64,000 bases of DNA from Undaria pinnatifida. Taxonomy: Eukaryota > Sar > Phaeophyceae > Laminariales > Alariaceae. A program made the position numbers and the translations under genes. The notes beneath the pieces were generated by a model. The model worked only from the letters and a program-made list of their open reading frames with translations, did no database searches and was not told the origin of the DNA. Location: contig JABAKD010000025.1 of NCBI GenBank assembly GCA_012845835.1, positions 17,721,476 through 17,785,475 on the forward strand. Direction: 5' to 3'. Within the stretch, counting starts at the first letter, position 1. Each line of letters starts with the position of its first letter. Positions 44,690 to 55,506 of this stretch are shown here, piece by piece.

Positions 44690-45770
44690 TTAATGTCGGT
44701 CGAGCTAACGTGTGTGAATGGATTAACTTCGTATAAGACGAAGGGTTTGTACAATTTGGAGGAGTGGTATGTGAGCAATCATCGGGCATATTCATGGGCA
44801 CTGCACCCGCACCCGATTTAGCGAACGATTTTGCGTTCATGCATGAACTCAATTTCCTAAAAGTTATGATAAATAGATATTTGCTCGATACGAGAAACAA
44901 CATTGAACCTCTTTACCCTTTGGAGTTTGTTGAACAGTACGGCAGTAACACTAAGAGATTCATAGATGATATACTTACGGTAGCACCAGGCCTACCAAAT
45001 AGGAAAGGTCCTACTTTTGACCCACAAGTTATGATGAATAAATATTTGCTCGATACGAACCTCTTTACCCTTCAGGGTTTATTGAACAGAACGGCAGTAA
45101 CACTAATAGATTCATAGACAATATACTTACGGTAGCACCAGGCCTACCAAATAGGAAAGGTCCTACTTTTGAACAAATTATTAAGCGGGAAGGGGGGGAG
45201 GGGGGGGGTATGGTAGAATGTATCCGGAACACATCTTAGATGACGAGGGTGAGCAGTAGGTTGCGAACCCTGTATCTATCACCAAAGAACAAAGAGGGCA
45301 AACAGTGCATTAACTAGATATGGAGATTCTTCAAAGTGCGCCTGGAGTGTCGCAAATTCGTATGTATGATAAACGGGACCACATGTTGGAGACACTGAAG
45401 CAGTACCGTAGATACCCCCACATTGAAACACGATTATCAAAAAAGTGTTTGTATGCGGCCCTCCATTGCCAACTTCGTCGATTTTCAATTAGGTGCTCGG
45501 AAATCCATTTCTTCCAGGTAGCAGTAGCTAGTAGCTAAGAAGAAGAAGTTGATGACGGACATTGTTCGACATGGTTATGCCAAGGAACGCTTGCGGAGCA
45601 AACTCCAAAATTTCCGCAAAACATTTTTTTTAAACTTATCGAAAAGCCGACTATTAAGAGAGTGCATGACCCGGTTGTACGTGACAAGTATTATTGGTGG
45701 TTGGTCACTGAGGGAGTTTGGAGATGTATCGAAGGGGAAGGCCAAGCACCCTGGCATAATAGACTGCTGA
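44690..45770 (+). pseudogene. PKLHK-type reverse transcriptase, C-terminal half
   Basis: Resumes with FVQFGGVVCEQSSGIFMGT and APAPDLANDFAFMHELNFLK (RT motif B), then the catalytic RFIDDIL at 44956-44976. It continues past a duplicated segment to SQIRMYDKRDHML, YRRYPHIETRLSKKC, HCQLRRFSIRCSE and IVRHGYAKERLRSKLQNF. This is the usual thumb-side order of this RT class. An in-frame TAA lies just before DEGFVQF and several frame changes follow. No GIY-YIG or other endonuclease could be identified. Confidence 0.78.
44861..45175 (+). repeat. 165-bp tandem duplication over the RT catalytic motif
   Basis: AAGTTATGAT.AATA.ATATTT starts at 44861 and 45026. Both copies run to GGAAAGGTCCTACTTTTGA. The second lacks about 12 bp and has FIDNIL-type sequence (GATTCATAGACAATATACTT) instead of FIDDIL. 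Confidence 0.88.
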
Positions 45771-46108
45771 GTGCTGAGTGGATACGTCTTTGTAGTTCGT
45801 TATATGATTTTTAAGAATGATCGATTGGATTACAGAAGTTATACATTATTTGTGAGAATGGCCACTTCGCCTGTCCCTCAAAACTTTTACTGTTACAAAG
45901 TGTCACTTACAGAAATAAACAACCGCCGTTTTATGGGAATAGATAGATACAAGAGTGGGGGGGGGAGGGGGTTGTATTTGCGTGGATAAGTGGAAACGTA
46001 GTCACGTAGGCGTAGCTGTAGACATAGAGTATGAGAGTGTGATGCACCGTCGTACCTGAGTAAACAATGTGTGTGGGCATGTTGAGATATGAGTTACGTA
46101 TGTGTAAT
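45771..46108. other. spacer, no gene seen
   Basis: Contains a G-run at 45957. Short ORFs only. Confidence 0.25.
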
Positions 46109-46426
46109 GCCGGTCGCCCCGGTGGCGTATCAGGTTATCCTCGAGCCTGGTACAGGTCAGTTGCGTGAGTTCGAGCCCCGCCGAGCGCATACTCGTATCA
46201 ATTCGTGGGGACTTTTTCTTGTGCACAAATTTACTTGCGGAAAGCGCGAGAGCGTGAGTTAGCAACACTCGATGAAAAACCGACGAGCAGTGGGATTGTT
46301 GAACCCTATGCGCGCTAAAAACTGAAGGCAAGAACCGGGGAGGAGAAGGGACGACATCTGTGACCACGGCTTGTCCAGAAGCTGGAAAGTAGAAGTGTGC
46401 GAAAAAAAAAAAAGAAAAAAAAAAAA
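46109..46426 (+). mobile_element. tRNA-derived SINE
   Basis: Full head GCCGGTCGCCCCGGTGG, TGGCGTATCAGGTTATCCTC, box-B-like GAGTTCGAGCCCC, core GCGCGCTAAAAACTGAAGG, CGACATCTGTGACCACGG and a long A-rich tail. The flanks ATGTGTAAT and ATGTGATG suggest an imperfect target duplication. Near-identical in layout to 6170-6503. Confidence 0.8.
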
Positions 46427-48354
46427 TGTGATGCCATCGACTCGTGGATTCGAGTTAGCCGGTAAAGGTGTGTAGACTAGGTATGCTACTTTTGGATGTT
46501 TGTGGGTTGGGAAGCGGGTGTATATGAGTATGGAAGTGTATATGGACTGTGTATGTCGATTACTGCGTGTTTGTGGGTTGAAAAGAGGGTGTATAAAAGC
46601 ATGGAAGTGTTTAAGCTACGTACACAGGCTACAACGTCTTCATTAAATACGTGACCAAAGACGTTACGAAACATCTAAAAGTTGCAACAATGTTAATTAT
46701 AAGTAGTATTCGCTTTTAATATTGTTATGTATGGGTTATTTTGTCCTCTCGACGAAGTCGATTGAGGAATGAAAATTATTACCAAGACTGTGACTCGCAG
46801 TTATATCAACCCAAAACACACATTTATTATATACACATCAAACACGCTACCTAGAACCGAAGTATTGTAAAAAAATGAACAACGCCGACAATCATGCCAA
46901 AACATGGTAGGTTAACAGAAACAACGATCGTTACTGAGTCAATATCACGCCGAAATGCAATACTTACACGGTAAAACTAGGGTATCATGTGACGTAAGTC
47001 CACCTCGTACACCTACTGTTTGGGTAGAAAGAGCTAATCGTCGGCTTTATTCCCAATCATTTAATACATATCTGTCGCGTTAAACCTCCCACAGCTCATC
47101 AAATGCCACCCGCCATATGCCGGGATCCAGCGATCGCACTGATGAAACACCTACTACTTCGTCAACATCAATGTATTCAATAAGCAGATTAATTATATAT
47201 ATAACCTTCTTGTAAACTTTCAGTTTAAGGCTTCAACCCCAGCCTCGCTCAGAATTTGTATTCAACCCACACCGTTTAGCAAAAAATGTATACACATATA
47301 GTCATCAAACTATGAACAGTAACGGTATTACAAGTGTATTGTGATACCGCTATAACCCATAGTTGTCAAGGTTGGTTATTGCATGTTTATCTCCAGGGAT
47401 ATATATGCATTTAACCATACTTGACGAAAGCCGCGAGGAGGAACGTTGAAATTCCCAAACGTCCTCTGCAACTTTGTTCTTAACCCCCCGAAGCAGTTTT
47501 CTCGGCGTACACAAATACGTTTTGCAGATATGCACAACACCCCCTCCCCCAACCAGTGTAAACCAATACAAGTATGTGTTCGAAAACACCACTCTGAAAC
47601 AACACAATAACGAGATCTAGAAAAGCATCCAAAATATACACATGTAGCAACAACCACCCGGACACAAAATTCTCAAATCACAAGGATGTTCGCACACTAA
47701 AACCACATATACGTTCACATACGAAACCCAGACAAAAGATGGAACCCATATACCCTGGGTTCCAAATTGAGGTCCCTACGAGTCAGAAACATCACATTGT
47801 CTACATATAGCCTTTTACACAAACCTAAAAGGCGTCAAAACTGCTCGTTACCAAATAACAGGTTAATCAAGAATGCAAGAACAAACAGAGCGAGAGACGG
47901 GGTAATCACAACATCGCAAATCATGTTAGCATTCGCCCACCACATCATCTCCTTTGCAATTGGTTTTGGGCATCAGCGAACTGGGTCCAACGCATGCCCG
48001 TTGTGTCTTAGGTGGAGTGAGGAGCGGTAGTAAAAACCAAGTGCGCTGCTCAATAACCTGATCCTGACCGTCTGTATACTGAAAAATCTTCGGGCCGCGT
48101 CTCCTCTGTATCAGGTGTGTGAAGATTTTTTTGTCGTTTTCAAGCAAGCGGTTGCGTTGACATATACTACCTGGTTTGATGTAAAGGAAAGGAACAACAC
48201 TCAGCGACCATCTACTACACGCTAGGGCATGTTTTCATGAGCACCACTAACAAGAGCACCAGACGTGGACGCGACATCTACGGGACCACAACATCTTCGA
48301 CGACAGGGGGGAGAAAATACAGGGCGTACTTCGTATGATAATATAACACTAGAT
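46427..48354. other. spacer, no gene supported
   Basis: AT-rich. A near-duplicate GTTTGTGGGTTG..A..GGGTGTAT pair occurs at 46499 and 46570. No coding signal. Confidence 0.3.
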
Positions 48355-49060
48355 AATAATAATGTAAATAGGAAGTACAGACAGATATGTTAAAACTGCG
48401 GTAGACCACACAACCAACCTACTACGCACGGTACTTCGTGCCTACCTGCCGTCTGCATGATCGCCTGACAACCTGTACCAAACGCAGTAGCATATGCCTA
48501 ACGAAGTAAAGTCATTGAACGCGGGCACATCAAGCTTTTCTTTCAAAACAATGGCGATTTGCACTTCTCCCCCTCGTGTTCAATAGTGGTGACATTGCAT
48601 AACCACATCACACCGCTTGCTGTACTTGTAATGTATCTTTGTCTTAGAATTGGCGACCTCAGAGCCTCACATCGGCACGGCAAAAATCCTGGGCGTAAAA
48701 TCGTACACGAGCTAATAATAATGTGCAAAGGAAGTACAGGCAGACATGATAAAATTGCGGTATTAATAGACCACATTACCAACCTATTACGTAGGATATT
48801 TCGTACTTACCGTCTGCATGATCGCCTCCCAACCTATGCCGAACGAAGTATGACTAACGAAGTAGCGTAATCGAGCGCGGGTACACCAAGCGCTCCTTTC
48901 AAGACACTGACGATTCGCACTTTTCCCCCGCGTGCTCAATGGTAAAGACATTGCATGACCACATCACCTCGCCTATTGTACTTTGCCATATGTATCTCTT
49001 TCTTATAATTAGCGATGTCAGAGCCTCACACCGGCACGGTCAAATCATGGTAATTACATG
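48355..49060 (+). repeat. tandem repeat, ~357-bp unit
   Basis: AATAATAATGT...GGAAGTACAG recurs at 48355 and 48713, GGCGATTTGCACTTCTCCCC at 48554 recurs as CGATTCGCACTTTTCCCC at 48911, and GTCAGAGCCTCACACCGGCA echoes 48659. About two units. A diverged part is at 50620-50770 (CCGTCTGCATGATCGCC). Confidence 0.75.
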
Positions 49061-49249
49061 GTTGTACCTATCGATTGAAATATTTTATCTTGCGATCCAT
49101 GTACAATAACAATTTCTGAAGCTTTGACATGTTGTTTACCACACCTAAAGATGGTGTTGCATACCGCACCTAACGTTCAAATCTTCTAGAATAATAAACT
49201 ATACCAGGCAGGTGATATAAAGGGATGTCTTCTTGCTACAACCGTTAGA
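49061..49249. other. spacer
   Basis: Nothing recognised. Confidence 0.2.
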
Positions 49250-50620
49250 TTTGTCCCCTTCAAGGATTCATAGTTTACGCGCACATATTGAAGTGTCCCG
49301 CCCGCCCCGCCCCCCGCCCCCACGATCCCTCTTGTTCAAACGCCTCCCCTAAAATCAAAATCTGCCAGAGTAGTAAACACTTCCACGCAATTAATGTCAC
49401 GTCATTATCTTTCTAGCCATCCATGCCGTAGTTCCAATTCACCCTCCCCCCCCCCCCCCTTTTTTTCCCCGTTCCATCTTGTTCAAACGCCCTACCTAAA
49501 ATCGAAATCGGCCAGAGTAATAAACACTTCTACGCAATTGATATCACGTCATTATCTTTCTAGCCATCCATGACGTAGCTTCAATTCACCCCCCCCCCCC
49601 AACGCCCCCTCTTTCCCCACCACCCGCACGATCGCCTAGACCTAGCACCACGCGTATATCAAGCCCCTACATATATGTGTAATACGCGCGATCGAAGTAT
49701 CACACACAGCTTGCAAAGATGAATTCCGACAACATCTTCAATTTCACAGTTGAAGTGTATTTTTATTTTTATAATATATACGTCGTATGACCTACTTGTT
49801 AAAAACCCTTCCCCCCCCCCCCCCTTTTTTTCCCCCGCTCCCTCTTGCTCAAACGCCCCACCTAACATTAAAATCTGCCAAAGTAATAAACACTTCCACG
49901 CACTTGATATCACCTCATTATCTTTCTAGAGCCATCCATGCCGCTACTTAAATTCACCCCCCCCCCGCCCAACGCCCCATCCTTCCCCACCACCCGCACC
50001 ATCGCCTAGACCTAGCACCACGCGTATAGCAAACCCCTACATCTATGCGACCTAAAGCTGTTAAAAAAAACCTTTCGCCCCCTCCCCCCCGCCCCCCACC
50101 ACCACCCTCTCGAACACTCCGCCCTCTCCTCACTGGTTGTACGACTTACAGGATATACATGATAAACTGGTGCATTCTTTCGAAAACCGTCAGATTTATC
50201 TCCTCAAAGGATTTATAGTTTTCACGCAGAGATTGAGTTGCCCCCCCCCTCCCCCCCCGCTCCCTCTTGATCAAACCCAGGCCCCCACGTCCTTCAAAAC
50301 TCCACCCTCCCCTCACCGGTTATTCGACTTACAGGATACACTTGATAAACTGATGCATTTCCTTCCACAGCTGTCAGATTTTGATCTATCAAAAACGAGT
50401 TTTATAGTTTCCGCGCACAGACTGACTAACATCACCCTGATGGCCCTGATAGCTACACTGTAATTCCAAGGGGAGTCGCCGACGTATATCCTTAATGAGG
50501 ACACACAACCCGTGATACGCGCGATCGGAGTATCACACACAGCTTGCAAAGATGAGTTTCGGCAACATCTTCGATCTCACAGCTGGAGTGTATTCTTATT
50601 TTTATAAATGTGAAAAAGAA
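49250..50620 (+). repeat. RepA expanded copies with poly-C blocks
   Basis: Three units of about 165 bp (TTGTTCAAACGCC, AAATCTGCCAGAGTA, CATTATCTTTCTAG.CATCC) alternate with C-runs of 10-17. RepA tails are at 49675-49770 and 50500-50605, and a complete RepA head-to-tail series lies at 50110-50605. CGCCTAGACCTAGCACCA occurs at 49632 and 50008. Confidence 0.7.
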
Positions 50621-50914
50621 TTGCGATATAGACCACACTATCAATACTAACCTACCATGTGCTATTAATAGTACGCAGGATATTTCGTGCGCGCCGTCTG
50701 CATGATCGCCCCATTTGTGCTAACCGAAGTAACATGATATGCCTCTACATATGCCTGACGAAGTATAACGTAGTACTCGTACAGTACTGTATTATCTTTT
50801 GCGATAGCCAAAAAGCACTACTACTATACTAACTACTACTCGTCGTATAGATAGCATCAAAATAATACCTGGTAGCTATCATATCTGCCATTTTTAGTAC
50901 GGGCGGGTGGGTGG
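50621..50914. repeat. diverged copy of the 357-bp repeat
   Basis: GATATTTCGTGCGCGCCGTC and TGCATGATCGCC match 48795-48830. Followed by unassigned sequence. Confidence 0.5.
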
Positions 50915-51160
50915 GAAATCAGCCAGTCTATATCACACCTTGAACCTGTCTCGCTGACGATGCTTCTCTCTTCTCGGCGTGCTTCGCTTGCTAGTTAGCA
51001 ACCAGACAGACTGATCCAAGGTTCCCTTTGCTATACCAGGACAATTACAAGTAACCACCCGCGTTGATCCCATTGGTCAACGTGCAATAACCCCAAATTT
51101 TTTCCGTATGATACATACCAAACCCTTATTTTCTGGTGCCTCGCTAATAATACGCTTTGT
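50915..51160 (-). repeat. DIRS-like terminal repeat (recombinase side)
   Basis: Shares about 240 bp with 52516-52754. Followed internally by a GGGGCAGCCCC/CCGGGGCTGCTCC near-palindrome at 51236-51260. Confidence 0.78.
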
Positions 51161-51494
51161 ATTTTGCTTTCGACGTTATATCATATTAACATGTTAATTC
51201 GTACCCCCCGCTCGGAGCACGGGGGGCGGAGAGAGGGGCAGCCCCCCGGGGCTGCTCCAACAGCAGCCCCATGCTACCGTCCGTAACCTTGAGTCAATTT
51301 CCAACTGGCAATGTGGAGCTTTCGACGCCAGCCTCCAACAATGGTATTTGGTTCAGCTTACGGACGCACTGCGTCCCCCCCCTACCCCCTTTTGCTGTAC
51401 CCTAGGATGCGCACGTCAAAATCCAACTCCTCATTTCTATCCGCCTGGCACAAATAATAAGGTTGCGTACTAGCTAAAGTAGTTGCGTCGACTT

Positions 51495-51860
51495 CTACCC
51501 CTCCAGCTTTAGAATGGGGTTAACTTGCCCCCAATCTGTACCCTGCCCCGGCTGGATCCCGTTACCCATCCCCTCCTGGGCAATTACATTCGTTACCCAT
51601 CTGGCATCCTTCCCGTGGCTACGAACGTACGCCTTATACGCATCAGACGCCACCGACCCTCCCGTTGCAACGTCTCTGGGGAGGAACCCCCTGCTTACAA
51701 GTGCGTTGCGCCTCCAATCCTAAGGGAGTGCAAAGCGTACTCGTCCGCCCGTACGCCCGCCAACGCAACCACTTCTCGCAGGGCTACCGTCGCTTGTTGC
51801 TTCGTCCACATAGACCGTCTGCCACCACCACTGCCATACGCCACCAGGGGAGCAGACGTT
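51495..51860 (-). pseudogene. tyrosine recombinase C-terminal fragment
   Basis: On the minus strand: QATVALREVVALAGVR, then EYALHSLRIGGATHL with the catalytic His-x-x-Arg (His codon 51730-51728, Arg 51721-51719), an in-frame TAA and AGGSSPETLQREGRW. After a frame change come SDAYKAYVRSHGKDARWV and VNPILKLEG with stop TAG at 51497-51495. SDAYKAYVR contains the Tyr candidate expected just after GRW. In DIRS-like elements this enzyme inserts circular cDNA by site-specific recombination, so no target duplication is expected. Confidence 0.82.
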
Positions 51861-51977
51861 GGCTGTCACGTGGATGGCCTCCTCCACGAACGACTACAGG
51901 TCAGCGGGAGAGTCCCCGAGGTTCGGGGGGATACGCTCTCGAATTATCCACAGCTTCCTCGCTGTGTTCACTTTGTT

Positions 51978-52388
51978 TCACGTAGCCATCTCGGTTGTAA
52001 GTTGTGCCTTTTGTCGCTGCCGTTCCTGAGCGTCGCCGTCGTCGCGGGAGGCGGCTATTCGACCCGAGTTGTTCTCCACGAACTGGCGAAGGATGATGTC
52101 GGAATTATCTACCTGGTCAGCACAGACAGTCGCTACCTCGCGGGAGGAAAAAGCGTTTGCAGATATCTCGGCCAATTTTTCGTCAAGGCGCGCATGGACC
52201 CGCGCGAATTCGGCCTCAACCTGCCGGGCCAACGTAACCAAGTCATCCAAAGGCAAAGCCGCACCGACCGCTGACGCCTCGGAGGAGGACCCCGAGCCCG
52301 CGAGAGCTGCGAGGGCTCGGGCACGCAGAGTAGCCTCCGCCTCATCGCTGGCGGCGGCAGGCGCCGCGGCACCCGGCGAATCACCCAT
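51978..52388 (-). CDS. gag-like ORF of the DIRS-like element
   Basis: ATG at 52388 opens MGDSPGAAAPAAASDEAEA. Ala-rich helix-forming sequence follows (LVTLARQVEAEFARVHARLD), ending QKAQLTTEMAT and stop at 51978. The heptad-like pattern suggests a coiled coil. 136 codons, short for a full Gag. An upstream in-frame extension to 52433 runs towards the terminal repeat. No nucleic-acid-binding knuckle seen. Confidence 0.5.
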   Translation of the reverse strand: MGDSPGAAAPAAASDEAEATLRARALAALAGSGSSSEASAVGAALPLDDLVTLARQVEAEFARVHARLDEKLAEISANAFSSREVATVCADQVDNSDIILRQFVENNSGRIAASRDDGDAQERQRQKAQLTTEMAT

Positions 52389-52515
52389 CGTCGAAGAGAC
52401 AGCCCGCAGCGCTCGCCACAGCAGTATAGTCAAAGCGAATTCTCACAACGGTAGTCACCACAGCAGTCACAGCGAAGTCTCACAGCAGCAGTCGCATCGA
52501 ATCTCGATTACAGCA

Positions 52516-52754
52516 GAAATCATCCAGTCTATATCACACCTTGAACCAGTCTCGCTGACGATGGCTCTCTCTTCTCTGCGTGCTTCGCTTGCTAGTCAGC
52601 AACCAGACAGACTGATCCAAGGTTCCCTTTGCTATACCAGGACAAGTATGAGTAACCCCCCGCGTTGATCCCATTGGTCAACGTGCAATAACCCCAAACT
52701 CTTCCGTACATACAAAACCCTTATTTTCTCGTGCTTCGATAATAATGCGCTTTT
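52516..52754 (-). repeat. DIRS-like terminal repeat (gag side)
   Basis: Partner of 50915-51160. Preceded by CAGCAG/CACAGCAGTCAC repeats at 52430-52510. A minus-strand RepA copy begins directly after it. Confidence 0.78.
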
Positions 52755-52769
52755 AATCGCAATGGCATA

Positions 52770-53480
52770 TTATGAAAAAATAAAGATACACTCCAGCTGT
52801 GAGATCGAAGATTGCGTCGACACTGATACCTTTGTAAGCTGTGTGTGATACTCCGATCGCGTGTATTACTGGGTGTATGTCCTCACCAAGGATGTAGGCC
52901 GGCGACTCCCCTTGAAACTACATACTACAGTGTGTAGCTTGTACCACACAGGGTCAACAGGGTGTGATAACAGTGATATTAATTACAGTCTGTTCATGGA
53001 AACTATAAAACCCGTTTTTGAGGGGGGCAACATCTGACAGATGGGAGGAAATGCATCAGTTTATCAAGTAAGTGTATCCCGAAAGTCGTATAATCGGTGA
53101 GGGGAGGGCGGAGATTAAAAGGGCGAGGGGACCGGGGTTTGAACAAGACGGAGCGGGGGCGGGAGGGGGGGGGCGGGAGGGGTAACTAAATCTGTGCGCG
53201 GAAACTATAAATATCCTTTGAGGGGACAAATCTGACGGTTGTGGAAGGAATGCATCATCAGTTTATCATGTAGTATGTATATCTTGTAAGTCGTACAAAA
53301 CCAGTGAGGAGAGGGCGGAGTGTTTGAAGGGGGGGGGGATTTCCAACAACTTTAGGTCGCATAAATGTACGTCTGTTAGGAGCTTGCTATACGCGTGGTG
53401 CTAGGTCTAGGCGACGGTGCGGGTGGTGGGGAAGGAGGGGGCGTTAGGGGGCGGGGGAGGGGGGGGAAGAGCGGGGGGGG
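52770..53480 (-). repeat. RepA copy, minus strand
   Basis: Tail CAGCTGTGAGATCGAAGATT at 52794, GATCGCGTGTATTACTGG, GCCGGCGACTCCCCTT and AAACCCGTTTTTGAGGGG in inverse order. A second head block follows at 53200-53320, then GGTGCTAGGTCTAGGCGACG and G-runs. Confidence 0.7.
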
Positions 53481-53919
53481 GCGGGGGGCAACGGTATGTG
53501 TAGTCACTATAAAATAATCGCCATGGTGATACATGGTTGCACACATAGATTGGAATGTTATATCTTACGGACAACTGCTCGGTCCATGTATAATAATACA
53601 CCACGAAGCCATAAAACATTGTATACCACAGTTCTAATAAATACCCGCCGCAGCAGCACTCGTATTATCTTATGCAATACCCAGAAAGCACTACTCGTAT
53701 AGGTAGCATCAAAGTAAAACCAACATCGCTTCATAACAACTTTCTTCCCTTCCGCTTCATATTTTATCTTTGAAATATTGGGCATCTGCATGTAACACGC
53801 AGGTAGAATATTTGCTATCATCCACCTCCGTTCCCCGCCACCATCGCCACACCCCGCCTCCCCCTGACGTACACGCACACAACCTCCCCCTCCCCCCCAT
53901 CTCCCACCGCCCCATTGAA
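53481..53919. other. spacer, no gene supported
   Basis: CACTACTCGTATAGGTAGCATCAAAGTAA at 53691 resembles 50813-50865 (CACTACT...TAGATAGCATCAAAATAA), a shared repeat fragment. Otherwise nothing. Confidence 0.35.
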
Positions 53920-54690
53920 AATCAAATCTGCTAGAGTAATAAACACTACCAGACAGGTGAGGTGATATCACCTCATTACCTTTCTAGCCATCCATGCCGT
54001 ATCTCCAATAACCCCCCCCCCCCCCCCCCCGCCCCCCCCACGCCCCCTCCTTCCTCACCACCCACACCATCGCCTAGACCTAGCACCGCGCGTATAGTAT
54101 GTTCCTACCGGGTATACATTTATGCGATCTAAAGCGGTTACAAATCCCCCTTCCCCCTTCCCCCTTTCCCTCCCCTCCCCCCCCCCTTTCGACCCCCCCC
54201 CCCCCCTCTCCTCACCGGTTGTACGATTTACAGGATATGCATGATAAACTGATGCGTTCCTCCCACAACCGTCAGATTTGTCCCCTTCGAGGGTTTATAG
54301 CTGCGGCACAGATTAAGTCCCCCCCCCCCCTCTACTACTCCTCCCCCCCCCCCCCGCCCCCGGCCCCCACGCTTGAACAAATCTCCGCTCTCCCCTCACC
54401 AGTTGTACGACTCGAAGGATAAATTTGATAAACTGATGCCTTTCCTTCCACAACTGTCAGATTTTGTCCCCCCCAGAAACGGGTTTTGTAGCTTCCGCGC
54501 ACAGATTGATTAACACCACCCTGTTGATCCTGATACAAGCTACACTGCTGTAGTTCCAAGAGGATTCGCCGACCTATATCCTTATTGAGGACACACAACC
54601 CGTAATACGCGCGATTGGATTATCACACACAGCTTGCAAATATGAATTTCGACGAAATCTTCGGTCTTATAGCTGGAGTGCATTTCATTT
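53920..54690 (+). repeat. RepA copy with poly-C blocks
   Basis: Same series as 49845-50605: AAATCTGCTAGAGTAATAAA, a C-run of about 20 near 54010, CGCCTAGACCTAGCACC, two head blocks (54210 and 54395) and the full tail to 54690. Confidence 0.72.
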
Positions 54691-54759
54691 TTATAGCATT
54701 GCACGTAGTACCTATCACTACGCATACGCACGTCAGACTCAAGTCAATTGGAAAAAAGA

Positions 54760-54950
54760 AAGGAAGAGAAAGGAAGGGAAAGAAAAGAAAAGAAAGAAAG
54801 TGAAAAAGGAAAGGGAACAAGAGGAAAGGAAACAAAAGAAAAGGAAACAAAAGAAAAGGAAACAAAAGAAAAGGAAACAAAAGAAAAGGAAACAAAAGAA
54901 AAGGAAACAAAAGAAAAGACAAGAAGAGGAAGAAAGGAAAGGAAAAGGGA
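54760..54950 (+). repeat. 15-bp purine minisatellite
   Basis: About seven units of AAAAGGAAACAAAAG flanked by other GAAA-rich sequence. All purine except C in each unit. It yields a KEKET-repeat ORF that is a by-product. Confidence 0.85.
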
Positions 54951-55197
54951 AAAAACGTAATTCTAGCAGACCCTAGGAACCAACTGAAGACGGCATTGAG
55001 CTCATAGAGGGTATCAAGTGAGTCAATGTCACTGGGGGGAGAACGCAATAAGGCGAAGAAGTCAGGGCGGCGCTACGCTAGCTTGTGACGGCCATTATTT
55101 TGAAAGCCCAAAAACTTCAAGACGATCATGGCCAGACCAAGACATCAGTCTCTTGGGCAAGACGCCCCCCCCTTCCCCCCCCCCCCCGACCGTTTAG
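54951..55197 (-). other. possible coding fragment, minus strand
   Basis: The minus frame has SPPSDIDSLDTLYELNAVF and SWFLGSARI, which looks protein-like but is isolated. It could be the tail of the fragment at 55198-55506. Confidence 0.2.
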
Positions 55198-55506
55198 AGA
55201 TGCGGACGGTGGATGGCGTTGCCGCGGCCTTTGCGTGTCGCTCTGCAGCTCTGCGTCTCTCCGCCTCATGCCATTTCCGCATGAACAACTCGGCTCCCTC
55301 CTTGAGATGCCGACGGTGGATGGCGTTGCCGCGGCCTTTGCGTGTCGCTCTGCAGCTCTGCGTCTCTCCACCTCATGCCATTTCCGCATGAACAACTCGG
55401 CTCCCTCCTCTACCCGTCGAAACCATCTGCCGGCCTTCTGAGCAGCCTTTCGCCAACCTTCGAACTCCATTTCAAATACCGACATATGCTCCTTCAGATG
55501 CACCAA
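55198..55506 (-). pseudogene. unknown ORF fragment disrupted by a 107-bp duplication
   Basis: Minus-strand ORF starting MVHLKEHMSVFEMEFEGWRK, then RRVEEGAELFMRKWHEVERRR. The segment at 55198-55304 is repeated at 55305-55411. 107 is not a multiple of three, so the second copy is read in another frame. The first copy is charged and helix-like. Family unknown. It might be a gag or host fragment. Confidence 0.35.

Larger units (their letters stand above)
50915..52754 (-). mobile_element. short DIRS-like (tyrosine recombinase) retroelement derivative
   Basis: Direct repeats of about 245 and 239 bp (50915-51160 and 52516-52754: CCAGTCTATATCACACC, GACAGACTGATCCAAGGTTC, CATTGGTCAACGTGCAATAA) enclose 1.35 kb. 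On the minus strand this interior has a gag-like ORF followed by the C-terminal part of a tyrosine recombinase. That order and the absence of TG...CA ends fit DIRS/Ngaro/PAT-type elements. RT and RNase H are missing, so this is a deletion derivative or a non-autonomous form. LTR-type interpretation is less likely because of the recombinase. Confidence 0.75.

Noticed and set aside
54748-54960. Lys/Glu/Thr repeat protein
   Set aside because: Direct translation of a 15-bp microsatellite. The period is a multiple of three, so the frame stays open by default.
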